The notes beneath the pieces were generated by a model. It ran no database searches and was not told the origin of the DNA. It was given only the letters and a program-made list of their open reading frames with translations. DNA of 64,000 nucleotides from Dermatemys mawii (lineage: Eukaryota > Chordata > Testudines > Dermatemydidae): the NCBI GenBank assembly GCA_007922305.1, contig ML677463.1, positions 412,656-476,655 of the forward strand, written 5' to 3'. The position numbers and the translations under genes were made by a program. This document shows, in pieces, positions 35,520 to 55,485 of this stretch. Position 1 is the stretch's first letter. Every line of letters begins with the position of its first letter.

Positions 35520-35640
35520 GTTAGGGCACTCACATGGGATGGAGGACACCCCTGGTTCAAGTTCCTCCTGCACCTGAGGGGGAGACAGGGTTAAATAGTG
35601 ACTTAGGGGAGTGGCCTAATCACTAGGCTACAGGGACTTT
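35520..35640 (+). repeat. Right part of the interrupted repeat
   Basis: It continues 'ttagggcactcacatgggat' ... 'cacccctggttcaagt' after the inserted element. The region then has 'ctaatcactaggctacagggac'. Confidence 0.5.
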
Positions 35641-35928
35641 CTGATTTCGGGGGGTCCCTCAGTCTCTCCTGTTAAAGCTGTTTCCATTTGGGTAATAAAT
35701 AAAAGAGTCCCGGGAACAGGGGGCCTGGATCCTGGCTCTCCCACTTCTAAAGGGAGTGTTCCCACCACCAGATCATGGAATCATTCTCATGCTTGTTTGC
35801 TCTCTCTCTCTCTCTCTGGCCCCATGATACTTCCCCTGTGTGTCCTGGCTAGTTCACATTCCCCAACAGCCCCTTTTGCGGCATGGGAGTTGGTATTTGT
35901 GTCGATTTGAGAGTGGAGTAGCTAGGGT

Positions 35929-36225
35929 TGTAAAACGTTAACCGACCTTAACCGTTAACCCCCGGCCGCGCTGTGCCGGCCAGATCCCAGCCCTGGCTCT
36001 CAGGTCATGCTGAACCCCCAACCAGATTGGCTGAATGCGTCAGCCAGACCCTGGCCCAAGCCCCGGCCATGTCAGCTGGCCCCCGGACACGCCACTCTGG
36101 ACTCCGACCGCGCTGGTCGGCCCCCGGACACAGCCTCTGTTCCTTTTAATTATTTAACTGTTTACAGGATAGAATTTTAATGGTTTAAACCATTAACTTT
36201 CAAAACACTATTTACATCCTTAGTG
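35929..36225 (+). mobile_element. DNA element with TGTAAA ends
   Basis: The left CTAGGGTTGTAAAACGTTAA and right 'tttacatccttag' are imperfect inverted ends. The body has 'aaccgttaaccc' and a decayed inverted 'tggtttaaaccattaac'. Flanks share GTGGAGT, close to an 8-bp duplication. Confidence 0.5.
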
Positions 36226-36599
36226 TGGAGTTTTCCCCTCTTCTTTCCCTATTGCTTACACTTCTTCAGAGTCCCTTAAACTGTGTGAGGAGGCTTCTGC
36301 ATGTACGTGCATACGGGGAGAGAGGGGCAAGTAGGGGCACAGTCCCTACCAATAATTGTTGGGCTACAGAACTACTCTAGCCCCAGGCCGGGCCCGTAGT
36401 GACAGGGGATGGGTGAGCTGCTCCTCCAGGCTGGAGCTGTGGAGGCGTGGGGGCGGGGTGAGTTCCTTCCAGGGTGAAGGGAGGGAGGAAGGGAGGAAGA
36501 ACTAGCTCCTCCTGGGATGGGGGGGTGGGGGGTGGGGAGAGTGAGCTCCTGCTGGTGGGGTGGCAGGGGACACAGAACGTGCTCCCCCAAAAGGGGTCC

Positions 36600-37095
36600 G
36601 AGTAAAATGTCTGCACATGCCCCTGTGTGTGCAGGTGTGTGGTGTGCTTTGCAGTGTTGTGTGTGTGTTTCCTCCTCTGCTTTCTCACCATTATTCACTT
36701 CCCTAGAGTATTCTCTGCTTTGTTTGTGTGTGTTGTGCACTTGTGTGTATAGTGGATTTCCTTCCCTTTCATTTCCCTTGTGCTAAATGTGTGTGGCGGG
36801 TGCTGCTTTGGGTGTATTGTTTGTGTATTGCCTCCTCCACTGCAGCTATCCATTTATCTGTGCTGTGCGTGAATGGTGCCGGTGTGTGTGTTGGCTGTGG
36901 TGAGTGTGCTCTGTGACTGTATGTGTTTGATGTGGGGTGTGTGGAGGTGAGTGCAGCGTAGGACTGTGTGTATATTTGATGAGGTGTGTGGGTAATGTGC
37001 ATGTGGTTGATGTGGTGAGTGTGGTGTGTGAATGACTGCAAGGCCGGGGTGGGGAATGTGTGTATGTCTGCTGTGGTGAGTGCGGTGTGTCTTAT
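36600..37095 (+). repeat. Degenerate TG-rich simple repeat region
   Basis: About 500 bases of GTGTGTG interspersed with 'ggtgtgtggtgtgctttgc' variants, 'gatgtggtgagtgtgg' being repeated at least four times near 36910-37085. Open frames on both strands here are products of the repeat. Confidence 0.8.
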
Positions 37096-37104
37096 GTGGT
37101 GTCA

Positions 37105-37213
37105 AGAATCAGAGGGGGAGCCATGTTAGTCTGGAATTGCAGAAGTGACTGAGAGTCCTGTGGCACCTTAAAGACTAACTAAAGTATTAGAGCATAAGCT
37201 TTCGTGGGCTAAT
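37105..37213 (+). repeat. Reptile interspersed repeat, plus copy
   Basis: It holds 'gagagtcctgtggcacctta', 'aagactaactaaagtatta' and 'gagcataagctttcgtgggc', the best copy of the family seen at 331-455. Confidence 0.8.
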
Positions 37214-38053
37214 ACCCAGTTCCATGTGGTGTATTTATTTTTTATTTCCACTCATCCCCACAGTCCTGCATCCTGCACTGCTGACAATGAAACCCCACTT
37301 CCCCTGGGAAAGGAGGCAGGTGTTGCTGCTCCAGGCTGCTGAACGGCAGCAAATCATGGAACCTTCTGTCACCTCCTCAGGGAGACATCAGGAAGGCCTG
37401 GGCGGCAGCAACACCAAATGGAAAAAAAATAAAACACTCCCTGGGGCGTGTTGGTCCCCAGAAATCCTTTTGCACATCCCAACCCTCAGTCAAACAAACA
37501 CCAGCTAGAGAAATAAGCCGAGAGAAGGTTCAGAGAGTAAATTTCCTTTCCATGCTGCCCTTCTAAAATGGGTTAGAGAAGGGAAGTGGGTTGACAGCTT
37601 GCATAGCCGGGGGGAGATGACACTTTCTGATTCTCCTCCAAACTGCCATGGAAAATTCTCCAGTCCAACCACTCACAATGCCTCTCACCTGCCTGACAGT
37701 TCCCTTTGTGGTCCCCTCAGCGTATACACCTTCCTAGCCCAACTGGCAGCAGGAAATGGAGGGTATGTCTGAGGGGATCAATCAAGGAAGGCTTCCGGCA
37801 GCAGGGAAAAGGACTGCAAGGGGGAATGCACAAAGATTTGGTGGATGCCCTGGCAGCCGGGAGACAGGCTGCATGGGAAGATTATGTGCTGTGATGACAG
37901 TGGGGAGACTGGGGATGAGGCAAGATCTATTGTGTACTAAAGGTGGGAAACACAGCCATGCTAGTGAGAAACTGATGTGCATGCCCTTGCCCCAGTCACA
38001 TGTTACAGAAGTTACGCCTCTGTCAGGTCACAGACATCCATCTTTACTACCTT
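37214..38053. other. Intergenic, nothing recognised
   Basis: Mixed-composition DNA. Open frames at 37224-37508 and 37756-38055 have no recognisable domain. Confidence 0.35.
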
Positions 38054-38290
38054 AGGGTATGTATATATTACCCGCTGGATTGGCAGGTAGTGTTCGATGT
38101 ATCGGGGATCGATTTATCATGTCTCATCTAGACGCAATAAATCGATCCCCGAACACACTCCCCATCGACTCCGGAACTCCATCTCGACAAGAGGAGGAAG
38201 CGGGGTCGACAGGGGAGCAGTTGACTCAGTTGACTCAGTGCTGTGGGGATGGCCAGGTAAGTCAACCTAAGCTACTGTGACTTCAGCTAC
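38054..38290 (+). mobile_element. Harbinger-like MITE, 3' truncated
   Basis: It is a third copy of the 14.0-14.8 kb family: GGGTATGTATATATTACCCG start, 'atcgatttatcatgtctcat', 'aaatcgatccccg' and the 'aagtcaacctaagctac' block. It stops abruptly at 38290 where GC-rich sequence begins. Confidence 0.65.
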
Positions 38291-38770
38291 GGCTCCCATC
38301 CGGCTCCTGGGTCCCGCCGCCCAGCTCCCGCCATGCCACCCGGCTCCTGCCGCACCGCCCGGTTCCCAGGTCCCGTTGCACTGCCCAGGTCCTGGGGCCA
38401 GTCGGCCACGGCGCCAGGCTCCTTGGGTCAGGGCCACCGTGGTCCCCCGTGGGTGGTCTCGTGCACACCAGTTTGGAGACCACTGCCTCGCTGCAGCTAA
38501 CCCAGGGCTCCAGCAGCTATTTAAAGGGCCAGGGTGGTAGCAGCAGCCAAAGCCCCGTCCCCGGAGCCCAGCTGCAGGAGCCCTGGGGAAGTGGTGGCAG
38601 GGTTCTGGCAGCTATTTAAAGGGCCCAAGGCTCAGCCACCACCACCGTCCAGGGCCCTTTAAACTGCTGCTAGAGCTCCCGGCTGCCACTGCTACCCCAG
38701 TGGGAGGGAGAGGGGCGGGGGACACTTACCGGTACAGGGCAGGCCAGGTGCAATGGTGGGGAGATAACCG
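38291..38770. repeat. GC-rich CpG-bearing repeat with ggccctttaaa palindromes
   Basis: CGCC/CCGG-rich sequence carries 'tatttaaagggcc' twice and the inverted 'gggccctttaaa' once (38515-38660). It shares that module with 35310-35380. No transcript evidence; the composition is that of a transposon rather than a promoter. Confidence 0.5.
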
Positions 38771-38782
38771 AGCCTCCATTCC

Positions 38783-39299
38783 CAGGGCCGGTGCAAGGCG
38801 AAACTTCCACCTTGTGTCCCACCCCGCAACCCAGAGCCCTGTGGCAGGTCTTCACCTCTCCCCTCCCCCTACTTCTGCCTGGGGAACTCTGCGGCAGCAC
38901 CCCACCTCCTACTCCGCCCAGGGAGCCTTGCGGCAGCTCCCTGCCCCAGTTCACTTCCCCTCCGCCTCCTCCACCAAGCACGCTGGCACCGCTCCACTTC
39001 TCCTGCCTCCCAGGCTTGCAGCACCAATCAGCTGTTTGGCCCAACAAGCCTGGGAGGGGAGGAAGAGCAGAGGGGGCGGTGTGCTCAAGGAAGGAGGCTG
39101 AGCAGAGGTGAGCTGAGGCAGGGAGCGGTTCCCCTGTGCAGCCTCCTCCCCCGTTACTTGCTGCAGGGAGCCCTTTCCATGCCTCCCTGCCCCAGCTCAC
39201 CTCCGCTCCATCGCTTCCCCTAAGCGCGCTTTTTGGCGCCCCCAACCACTTGGTACCCTAGGCGGACACCTAGTTCGCCTAGAGGTTGCACCTGCCCTG
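38783..39299 (+). mobile_element. hAT-like MITE, complete, perfect duplication
   Basis: The ends CAGGGCCGGTGCAAG and, inverted, CAGGGCAGGTGCAAC bound 517 bp. The flanking 8-bp duplication TCCATTCC is perfect (38775-38782 and 39300-39307). The right end has 'ggcggacacctagttcgcct'. A related fragment is at 50403-50580. The long frames here (including 191 codons on the minus strand) are compositional. Confidence 0.9.
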
Positions 39300-39307
39300 T
39301 CCATTCC

Positions 39308-41470
39308 CCTGGGAGTCATTCACCTAGAAAATGCCAGTCCTGCAAAACTTAAATGAATTTATTCCCTTGAGTATGCTTGAGTGTTTCCAAAAGCCAGATG
39401 TGCTTTGAAACTCCTGGGACAAGCAGTGTTCCTAACCTCAAAGAGTGAAGAAGTCATGAGTCAGGCAGGCAAGAAATCATAAGATTGTCAATAAACATGA
39501 GATTAAAAAAATAATAAATATTTGCCTTCTGGTTTGAGAGCCTTTATAAGGTGCAGTTGCTTCATATTTTGAAGCTTTTCTTTGAAGTCATGAAGGCTAG
39601 AAACTTACCTTTTCCAGTGAAATCTGCAGCTCTTATGAAATAACAGGACTCCATAGGCTTTAAGGAACACATCCAATATCATGAAACTTGGGATAAAAAT
39701 CACAAGAGTTGGCAACACAAGGAAAGATGCTGCAATCCCATAATCCCTCACACTCACTCGTGCTTTACCTGTGTCAATCCTGTAGGTGTCTCCCCATAAG
39801 AGTGAAGACCCATCCTATTTTGTGATTTATCCAGGGAGGAAGGACTATTACAATCCCACCACAACCTGAATGTATGGGAGATTTACACCTGCTGCACCCT
39901 TTCAGGAATCAGAACCTTTTATTTTTTTCAGTACACAAAATGTGTAATTGTCTTTTTTAAAAAAATTGTATTTAAACTAAAATGCTGTCAGTTTCCTTAA
40001 CAGAGTTGAGAAGCTGCTGTGTTGACAGGATTCCATTCACAGTGGGACCAGGTGGGGAGGTAGCAGCCATCAGCCCTGACACAATTTTAATTTCCCTTGG
40101 CTCTGTGTTGGCCTTTCCCCGCTAGCCCACCTCTTTGTCTGTTTGAAATGAAGCATTGACCCCAGGATAAAAGGGTCCCAGGTGCAGATAGATGAGCCAA
40201 GGCAGCTTGTTAATTATCCAACCTCTCTTAACCAGAAGGGTCCTCAGCTTCCTTCGGGTCTTTCTCTCTCCAAGCCAATTTCAGTAAAGCTATTGGCATG
40301 ACATGGTAGACACGTGTTCCCAAAGTTAGTACATCCAGTATCCATGCACAGGATGAGACTTTACATATTTATGAAGGAAATCAGGTTTCTCAAAGGTGTC
40401 ATATGTCATACGTCTAAACCACTTTTTAAATCCTACTAAGCTCCTGGCCATCATAATATTTTTGCATTTTTCTTTCTGTCTTTCTGTTTGAATAAATCTA
40501 TGCTATGGCCTTGACAAGACCGCACTATGGAAGAGAGAGTGGGATAGGGACAGACACACAAACATCACCAGCACATGGTTACATTGTGAAAAAGATGCTG
40601 TGTGGACCACAACAACCCTCCCCTTTTTCTGGTTTAACCATGTCAGAGGAGAGCATTGCAGACTGGTTAGAAAAATACAAGTGTGCTTATAGACAAAATG
40701 TGGGTCCAAAACAACAGCTTTGCCAGTGAACCCAGTTACCACCCAGTTCAGAACTGCATTGTTGAGAAAATGAGTCTAGCTAACAGTCAGCAGCACCTCA
40801 CCCTACTTTAACTATCCCTGAACCTACTGCAGCTTTTCTCTGTCCAGAGTTGTGATCAAATTCTTTATACCACAAGATGGAACTGTGTTTTAATCATGCC
40901 AGGGGACACTAACATAGCAATCATTACATTATAGATGGGTCCTTTGTTTACATTATGGAGGAAGGAGACTTATTTCCAGTCTCAAAAGACATCAGGACAA
41001 AAAGTTAAAGCTTAATGTTGGTCTGTATTTCCAGTCTGAAAACTACATAAATTTGGCCCCTTCTTGCACAGCAGCCCAGCTGCCTGTGTGTATCAGTCAC
41101 AGCTGCAGACCTTAGAAGTTTTCTATTCCCATTGACCTTGTAGATTGAGCACAGCTCAGCAGCACAGCCCTGATCCTCAAATGTATTTAGGTGCCTGATT
41201 CTTATTGAAATCATGGGAGTTAGGCACCTAAATACCCCTAAGTATCTGGGCCCAAGAGCCTATTCCTTCCTGTGCATCACCAACACAATTTTTACTAAGT
41301 TCCTATCAGTTATATTTGTGCAAACCCACTACTGATTATGGGGATGCACAGGTGTCACCAAGACCCTAGTTTAGCTGGGAGAGTCTTCAAAATAGAAACA
41401 GTCCAGTTTCATTCTCAAATCCCAGGCTGCGTATGCAGGGCCAGCAGATAAAACGTAACCTTTTTACTTG
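39308..41470. other. Intergenic, mostly nothing recognised
   Basis: AT-rich DNA. A short CR1-like fragment sits near 40410-40465 ('aaccactttttaaatcctac', 'catcataatat'), also seen at 49625-49672. No exon can be supported. Confidence 0.35.
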
Positions 41471-41672
41471 AGAATTAATGGAATCGTAGAATACCAGGTT
41501 TGGAAGGGACCTCAGGAGGTCATCTAGTCCAACCCCCTGCTCAAAGCAGAACCAATCCCCAACTAAATCATCCCAGCCAGGACTTTGTCAAGCCAGGCCT
41601 TGAAAAACCTCTAAGGAAGGAGATTCCACCACTTTCCTAGGTAACCCATTCCAGTACTTCTCCACCCTCCAC
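41471..41672 (-). mobile_element. CR1 LINE 3' end
   Basis: It starts 'gaatcgtagaataccaggtt' and runs through 'ggaagggacctcaggaggtc', 'atctagtccaaccccctgct' and 'tcaagccaggccttgaaaaa', the reverse complement of a CR1 terminus and 3' UTR. Confidence 0.9.
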
Positions 41673-42318
41673 TAAGCATGTTTGATCCAGTTACTGAGCG
41701 ATAATGAACAAGGAGCTCCACAATCCCATTGTCTTACAACCTTCCATCTGGCCTCCTTCCTTTCTGGCTCACCACTACTCCATACACTTGGCAAGCAGGG
41801 AAGAAAGGCCCTGGCCTACCCCCACTGCAGGTCCATATTTGCATGGTAAGGCGAAGAGTGGGCCCTAGCCACCCTGTCTCTACCATTCTTTGGGAAGGCT
41901 AAAGCCTCCGACTCAGCCTACCACAAATCCCAGTCCCTGGTGTATTTGCCAAGAGCTCCCCTGCTCAGTGCTGCTTGATTTGCTTACTACACGTCAAGTA
42001 GTAGGAGATTGTACAGTGGTATGTGCTGGGCTAAGTCCTCACACACCGCTTAGGTCCCTTAATGAGTCATAGTTATGTGAACAGATAAGTGGGGAGACAG
42101 ATATAAATACAAGGATCTATGTATCATCCAGAGGGGATGGGATACCCTCACTCTCTCAATACATGAAGGGCACTCAGGTGTGTTATGAAAGGGAAGTAAT
42201 GAGCCACTCTGATATATCCTGTCCCATGGGAGGCAGTGCCATTTTCAGTGTCAAACAAAAGTATTGCAGCCAACTGCATTTAGTAGCCAGCCCAGAGCTT
42301 CTGACTTTCAAATGTGTT

Positions 42319-42361
42319 TTTATTGATTGGTTGATTTAGCCCATACAATATGAACTTTATT
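42319..42361 (-). terminator. GABARAPL1: Polyadenylation signals of GABARAPL1
   Basis: On the minus strand AATAAA occurs at 42361-42356 and at 42324-42319, about 2.05 kb beyond the stop codon. Either would end a 3' UTR of about 2.1 kb, reasonable for this gene. The sequence between 42340 and 42790 has no repeat match I recognise, as expected of a conserved 3' UTR. Confidence 0.5.
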
Positions 42362-44413
42362 TTACAAGAACCTGCAGCTGGTTAGAATAACCGACACGGA
42401 AAAAAAAAATCATCATCATTGCCTTTTACAATATTGGACTAAAGCGAAAACAGAGGTAAATGCCACAATCCAGTTAAAATAACATAAACTAACCCAAACT
42501 TAAAACCCCACATGTAACAAATGGCCAGAATTATTCCCACAAACATCACGGTGCTGGAGGGGAGGTCTGGACACAAAATCAAACACCCCAGGTTGCAGCT
42601 GTCTCCCCCTGGACATGCACGAGCGAGAGCATGCGGGAGAGAGAACACACGTGTAGAGTTAAGTGTGAGAGCAAGCACAAGTCCGGGGGAGAAAAGTGCA
42701 ATGGCTGCCACTGCCCCCAGCATGCCTTCACCCAAAGGGACTGTCTAGCTTTCAGAGCTTGTGAAATGAAAGGCCAACATGCATTTCCACCCACAGGATG
42801 AGGAAATACCCCAATAAGCAGAGAGGAGTGGAGGGAAGAGGGCTGAGGGAGAATTCTGTCATGACATCCTAGGCAACACCCAAGTGATCTAGAATGGTAT
42901 TGTGTGTGTGAGATCATCCCAGGAGAACTATCCCATGAGGTATTTGACAGAAGAGCACACCTGAATTCAGGATTTAAATAGGGAGTGCTTATCTAAGTTT
43001 CTCCTCTTGTTCCCCTTTCTAAAGCAATGCATCTCAGTCCTCACACCAATGCCCCTCCGTCCTGTCCTGCAGCCTGCCCTGATTTTACAGTCCTGGCCTT
43101 CCCACACGCTCTGCCAGTGTCCCTCAATCCTGATCCACAACATGCTCTTCTATTTCTTCTCCTCCATCTTGTCTTCTCCCCACCTTTAAGTCTCCCCCTT
43201 CAACCCCCATCAATGGAGGAATGTTTACAGTAATTAGATTATTTTATTATTGCTCAAATTCCAACATAAAGCTTCCCCAAAATTCAACTCCCTCCCTACC
43301 CCCTGATTTGACTGATGGCAGTTTTAGGAACATCCACTGTTTGTGCAACTCAAAGACACTGCTTTGGCCTCACAGCTTAAGCGCTGCATGGGATGGGATC
43401 TTTCGGTACTTTTGAAAGGACAACAGTGGCTCAGAAAAAGAAATACACATATCTAAAAATATCTGTCCTAATGATGTTTAGACAACACATCCCCCCTACT
43501 AAATACCACTTTTCGGCCAGTGTGGTAGTATTACCCCACAACAGAAACCCAGGTCAGAATCTGTGCAGGGCCATGAAATACTCTGCTCTTAAAGGGGATT
43601 CAAGATCTATAAATAAGACATGGAGGGGAAGACTAAATCCAAAGGGTTTATGTACCAGGCTGGACTGCAGTAGACGGGGCAGAAGGAGTTGGTCTCAACA
43701 TGTTTGGTCCAGTACCTGAATGCAGTTTAAAAAAAAAAAATAATAATAATAAAAAAAAAAAAATCTCACCTTCCTCATCTCAGCCTGGGTAATTCCCAAC
43801 CCTTGGTGAAGGAAAGGTTAACAGAGAAGTAGGGGAACTATTTGTGGGCACCAACTAGAATGAGGATACCCAGCCTAGGGACTTCATATGGGCACACAGG
43901 GCACCAAAGCACATGGCACACTTGAATGCCCATACTAGATGGTGAAGATAAGTGTGAGAGGGACAGGACAGTATACTCAGTCCCACATCTGGAGAATGTG
44001 CATACACATGACTGTCACCCCACAATCCTTCCCTCCCTCCTCTACTGCTACCTGGAAGGTGTGCAAGTCTGACTTGCTTACCAAGGCCCTATTATTAGCT
44101 GACAGAATTCCCACACATGGCAGGGAGCAGAATGCTACAAGGGGAACCTTCCAGTCACACAGCTCAGAACCTTCTGTCAGCTGGTCAAATCACTCCATCA
44201 AGCCACGTCTCCTCCCTCCTCCCCCCACCCCACTGTAAAAGTAACAATAGAAGAAATAATAATAATAATAATCAAATGTGTGAAAATGATGGCATTGTGT
44301 ATGTGGTTCTTTTCCAGTTATCCTTCTCCATCTTCCTCCTCTCCGACGTGGACTCCCCCCTCCCCCCACCATTCCTGTCAGTCCATGACGCCTGTGCGCC
44401 CGGAGACCGGCGC
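42330..44413 (-). other. GABARAPL1: GABARAPL1 3' UTR (putative)
   Basis: The interval runs from the TGA at 44414 to the last polyadenylation signal. It is largely unique sequence with an A-rich tract at 43728-43763, a CT-rich segment at 43030-43220 and an AAT-type trinucleotide run at 44254-44271. Its open frames are chance. The exact extent is inferred. Confidence 0.5.
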
Positions 44414-53249
<8,836 letters not shown>

Positions 53250-53276
53250 TTAAGTTGTCTTCCAAAGCCCAGGATA

Positions 53277-53456
53277 TCAGAGATTCACAGCAAATTCTGA
53301 AGCGAGCTGAGGTTCTTCGTTGATGCTCTGAATTCTCCTCGAGCCAGTTTCCCAGGCTGCAGAGACACAGCTGATCATGGAATACAAACAACGCTGTTGC
53401 AAATTGGGCATTGTGATGTCACAGGGAGAAGCTTCCATCATTCTAGGCAGCACCAT
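53277..53456 (-). other. 59-codon frame upstream of GABARAPL1 exon 1
   Basis: Just inside a strong minus-strand acceptor (CTCTCCTCCCTATTCTACAG, ending at 53462) a frame of 59 codons runs from ATG to TGA: MVLPRMMEASPCDITMPN..., ...AAWETGSRRIQSINEEPQL. It matches no family I know. It ends 123 bases before the GABARAPL1 start. It could be an upstream ORF in the 5' UTR, the last exon of another minus-strand gene, or chance. A frame this length is not rare by chance. Confidence 0.35.
53403..53421 (-). promoter_or_regulatory. CCAAT box and CRE-like site
   Basis: On the minus strand a CCAAT (53407-53403) lies beside a CRE-like TGACATCA (53421-53414), about 250-270 bases upstream of the GABARAPL1 ATG. 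If transcription starts here these would be proximal promoter elements. They also lie inside the 59-codon frame, so the two readings compete. Confidence 0.3.
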
Positions 53457-53789
53457 CTGACCTGTAGAATAGGGAGGAGAGACTGCACGTTAATTAAATC
53501 GTATTTGCACACGGCTGTTAATGAAATACACGAAGGTATACCTGGAAATACGTAGTTATCACCCGTCATTGCATCACTGAAGCTAGGGCCTTTCAAACTC
53601 TTTCAAGTATATTTTAAGACTTAGTCCCCCCCTGCTCTGTGTCCTCTGGTTTGATCCACACGCTACTGCTACAATCGGGCGTGAGGGCTGAACCAGTCCG
53701 TATATAAGGGGAGGATCATGTGCTGCGAAACAAGATAACAATAAAAACAGAAATACGTTTTTCTTGCCAGCCTCTTGTCAGCCATTAAC

Positions 53790-54370
53790 AGGGACATTTG
53801 GGAAGGGAACGTGGGGGAGGAGGCGGGCGCAGATCGTCACATGGGAAATATTTGGATGAAGAATCGAAACTGTTCTGCTCTGTCTACGCAGGTTTTTATT
53901 CCTTCCCCACAGTGGGAGAGTTTCCCAGGCCCGTTTCTGTGTGTTTGGGACGCGATTGTCTGTGTCGGTGTTTCCCATATTGATGAACAGTCTAACAAAG
54001 GGCTGAGCAAGGGCAGAGGCTCGCCCCGAGGACGGGGGTTATAAATCACAGGGGGGGCCCATGGACGCGGGATCTACCCGCAGACGGGCGATGGTGTCAT
54101 TTGTTCTGAGCGCAGCGTGACTAGTGAGCACAGGCTCGTGTGTCCGCAATCACCTTTCATTTCCCAACCCTGGGCTGCGGCCTCCCCGCCCCCCATGCAG
54201 CCGAGAGGCTGCGGCTGTTGTGGGAGAGCTCGTGATCTGGATGAGTCACGCACCTGCAAATCCACCCTCGCCGCCTCTCTGTCGACAGAGCTGGCGAAGG
54301 GATGCGGGCAGACAGTCCCCCCTCCCCAGGGGGAGGGGGCACTGTTAGCGGGTTGAGCGGGGCTTTGCTA
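53790..54370 (-). promoter_or_regulatory. GABARAPL1: CpG-rich island, putative GABARAPL1 promoter
   Basis: About 580 bases with roughly 40 CpG dinucleotides, far above the rest of the window, lie 0.64-1.2 kb upstream of the start codon. On the minus strand a donor CAG/GTGCGT near 54253 could splice to the acceptor at 53462, making a non-coding first exon. An AP-1-like TGAGTCA is at about 54242. Promoter role and first exon are inference from composition and splice signals; the island also carries open frames that do not look coding. Confidence 0.45.
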
Positions 54371-54699
54371 CCCTCTAAGTTGTGTCCCCCCATCCGCATC
54401 AGCTAGGGAAGTCTTAGACCAAAATACTCGGCATTGGAGGCAAACCTCTGAGCTTTAAAGTGAAGCTCCACGCTGTCTCCATTGGTGCTAGGGGAAGGGA
54501 CCAACCCCAGAAATGAGTGGAGGATATTTTCAGAAATAAAAGTGCCATATTAGGTTTGTTCTTATTCATGGGATCCATAATTCATTAGTGTTTTGACAAC
54601 TAGCCATCCTTTACGGCAATATTTCTCAATCCAGACAGCCTCCCATATTTTTGAACAAATTACTAATCTGAAAATTTGTTCTAGAAAGAGTCATCTATG

Positions 54700-54915
54700 T
54701 AGAAAGAGTCATCTGTGTCATCAGAGCACTTAACTGTAGTTATGAAGACCTGGTTTGTGATCCCAATTTTGCCACTAGCCTGTGTAGCCTTGGACAAGTA
54801 ATTTCACCTCCCTGGTCCTCAGTTTCTCTGTCTGTAAAATGGGGACCATACTGATCTCCTTGGTAAAGAGCTTTGAGATCTGACACATAGCGCTAGGTAA
54901 GACTCATGTATTATT
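54700..54915 (+). repeat. MIR SINE
   Basis: It carries 'tgatcccaattttgccacta', 'ccttggacaagtaatttcac' and 'ctcagtttctctgtctgtaa' in order. Confidence 0.8.
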
Positions 54916-54919
54916 ATTT

Positions 54920-55335
54920 TTCACTGTTCCTTATTCAGTATTTGTCATTCATTCATGCTTCAAATAGTTCAGTCATCCAATTAGGGTGCAGGAACTGTAC
55001 AACCAATTCAGGTGACTTGCTAAACAACAGCAATTGGAGATAGTTTAAGTGAACCGCTTGTAAACAAGCTATAGGCTGGCCATTATTCATCCAAGTTATT
55101 CAGCGGACACTTATGAACAACAAAGACATTCCAAGGAAATCAGTATCAGTTCACAAGCCAGTTACTAACCAAGAGAATCTCTTAATGAATAGGCTAGCCA
55201 ACTCAAATCAGTAAATATATTTCAGTTTTGCAAAAGTATTGCAAAAGAGGATCAGCACCTGCTCAAATGCTACTTGCTTACCCTGTGCCATCCAGTGATG
55301 TTTTATTTGCCTATCAAAATGTATTCATCCATTAA
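54920..55335. other. Intergenic, nothing recognised
   Basis: AT-rich unique-looking DNA between the MIR and a CR1 tail. Confidence 0.35.
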
Positions 55336-55337
55336 AT

Positions 55338-55485
55338 TTAAGAACTTAGGAACAGCCATACTGGGTCAGACCAATTGTCCATCTAGCCCAGTATCCTGTC
55401 TTTCAGCAGTGGCCAATGCCAGATGCTTCAGAGGAAATGAATAGAATAGGTAATTATCAAGTGATCCATCTACCTGTGACATTAA
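55338..55485 (-). mobile_element. CR1 LINE 3' tail
   Basis: It reads 'catactgggtcagaccaatt', 'gtccatctagcccagtatcc' and 'gtggccaatgccagatgct', the same tail family as at 26262. Confidence 0.9.

Noticed and set aside
36372..37105. Frames rich in His/Thr/Pro or Cys/Val
   Set aside because: Translations of the TG/CA-rich simple repeat and its GC-rich flank.
38670..39245. 191-codon minus-strand open frame, the second longest frame in the window after the 241-codon nuclease remnant
   Set aside because: It overlaps a defined MITE with target duplication and GC-rich repeat; composition alone keeps it open, and frames exist on both strands.
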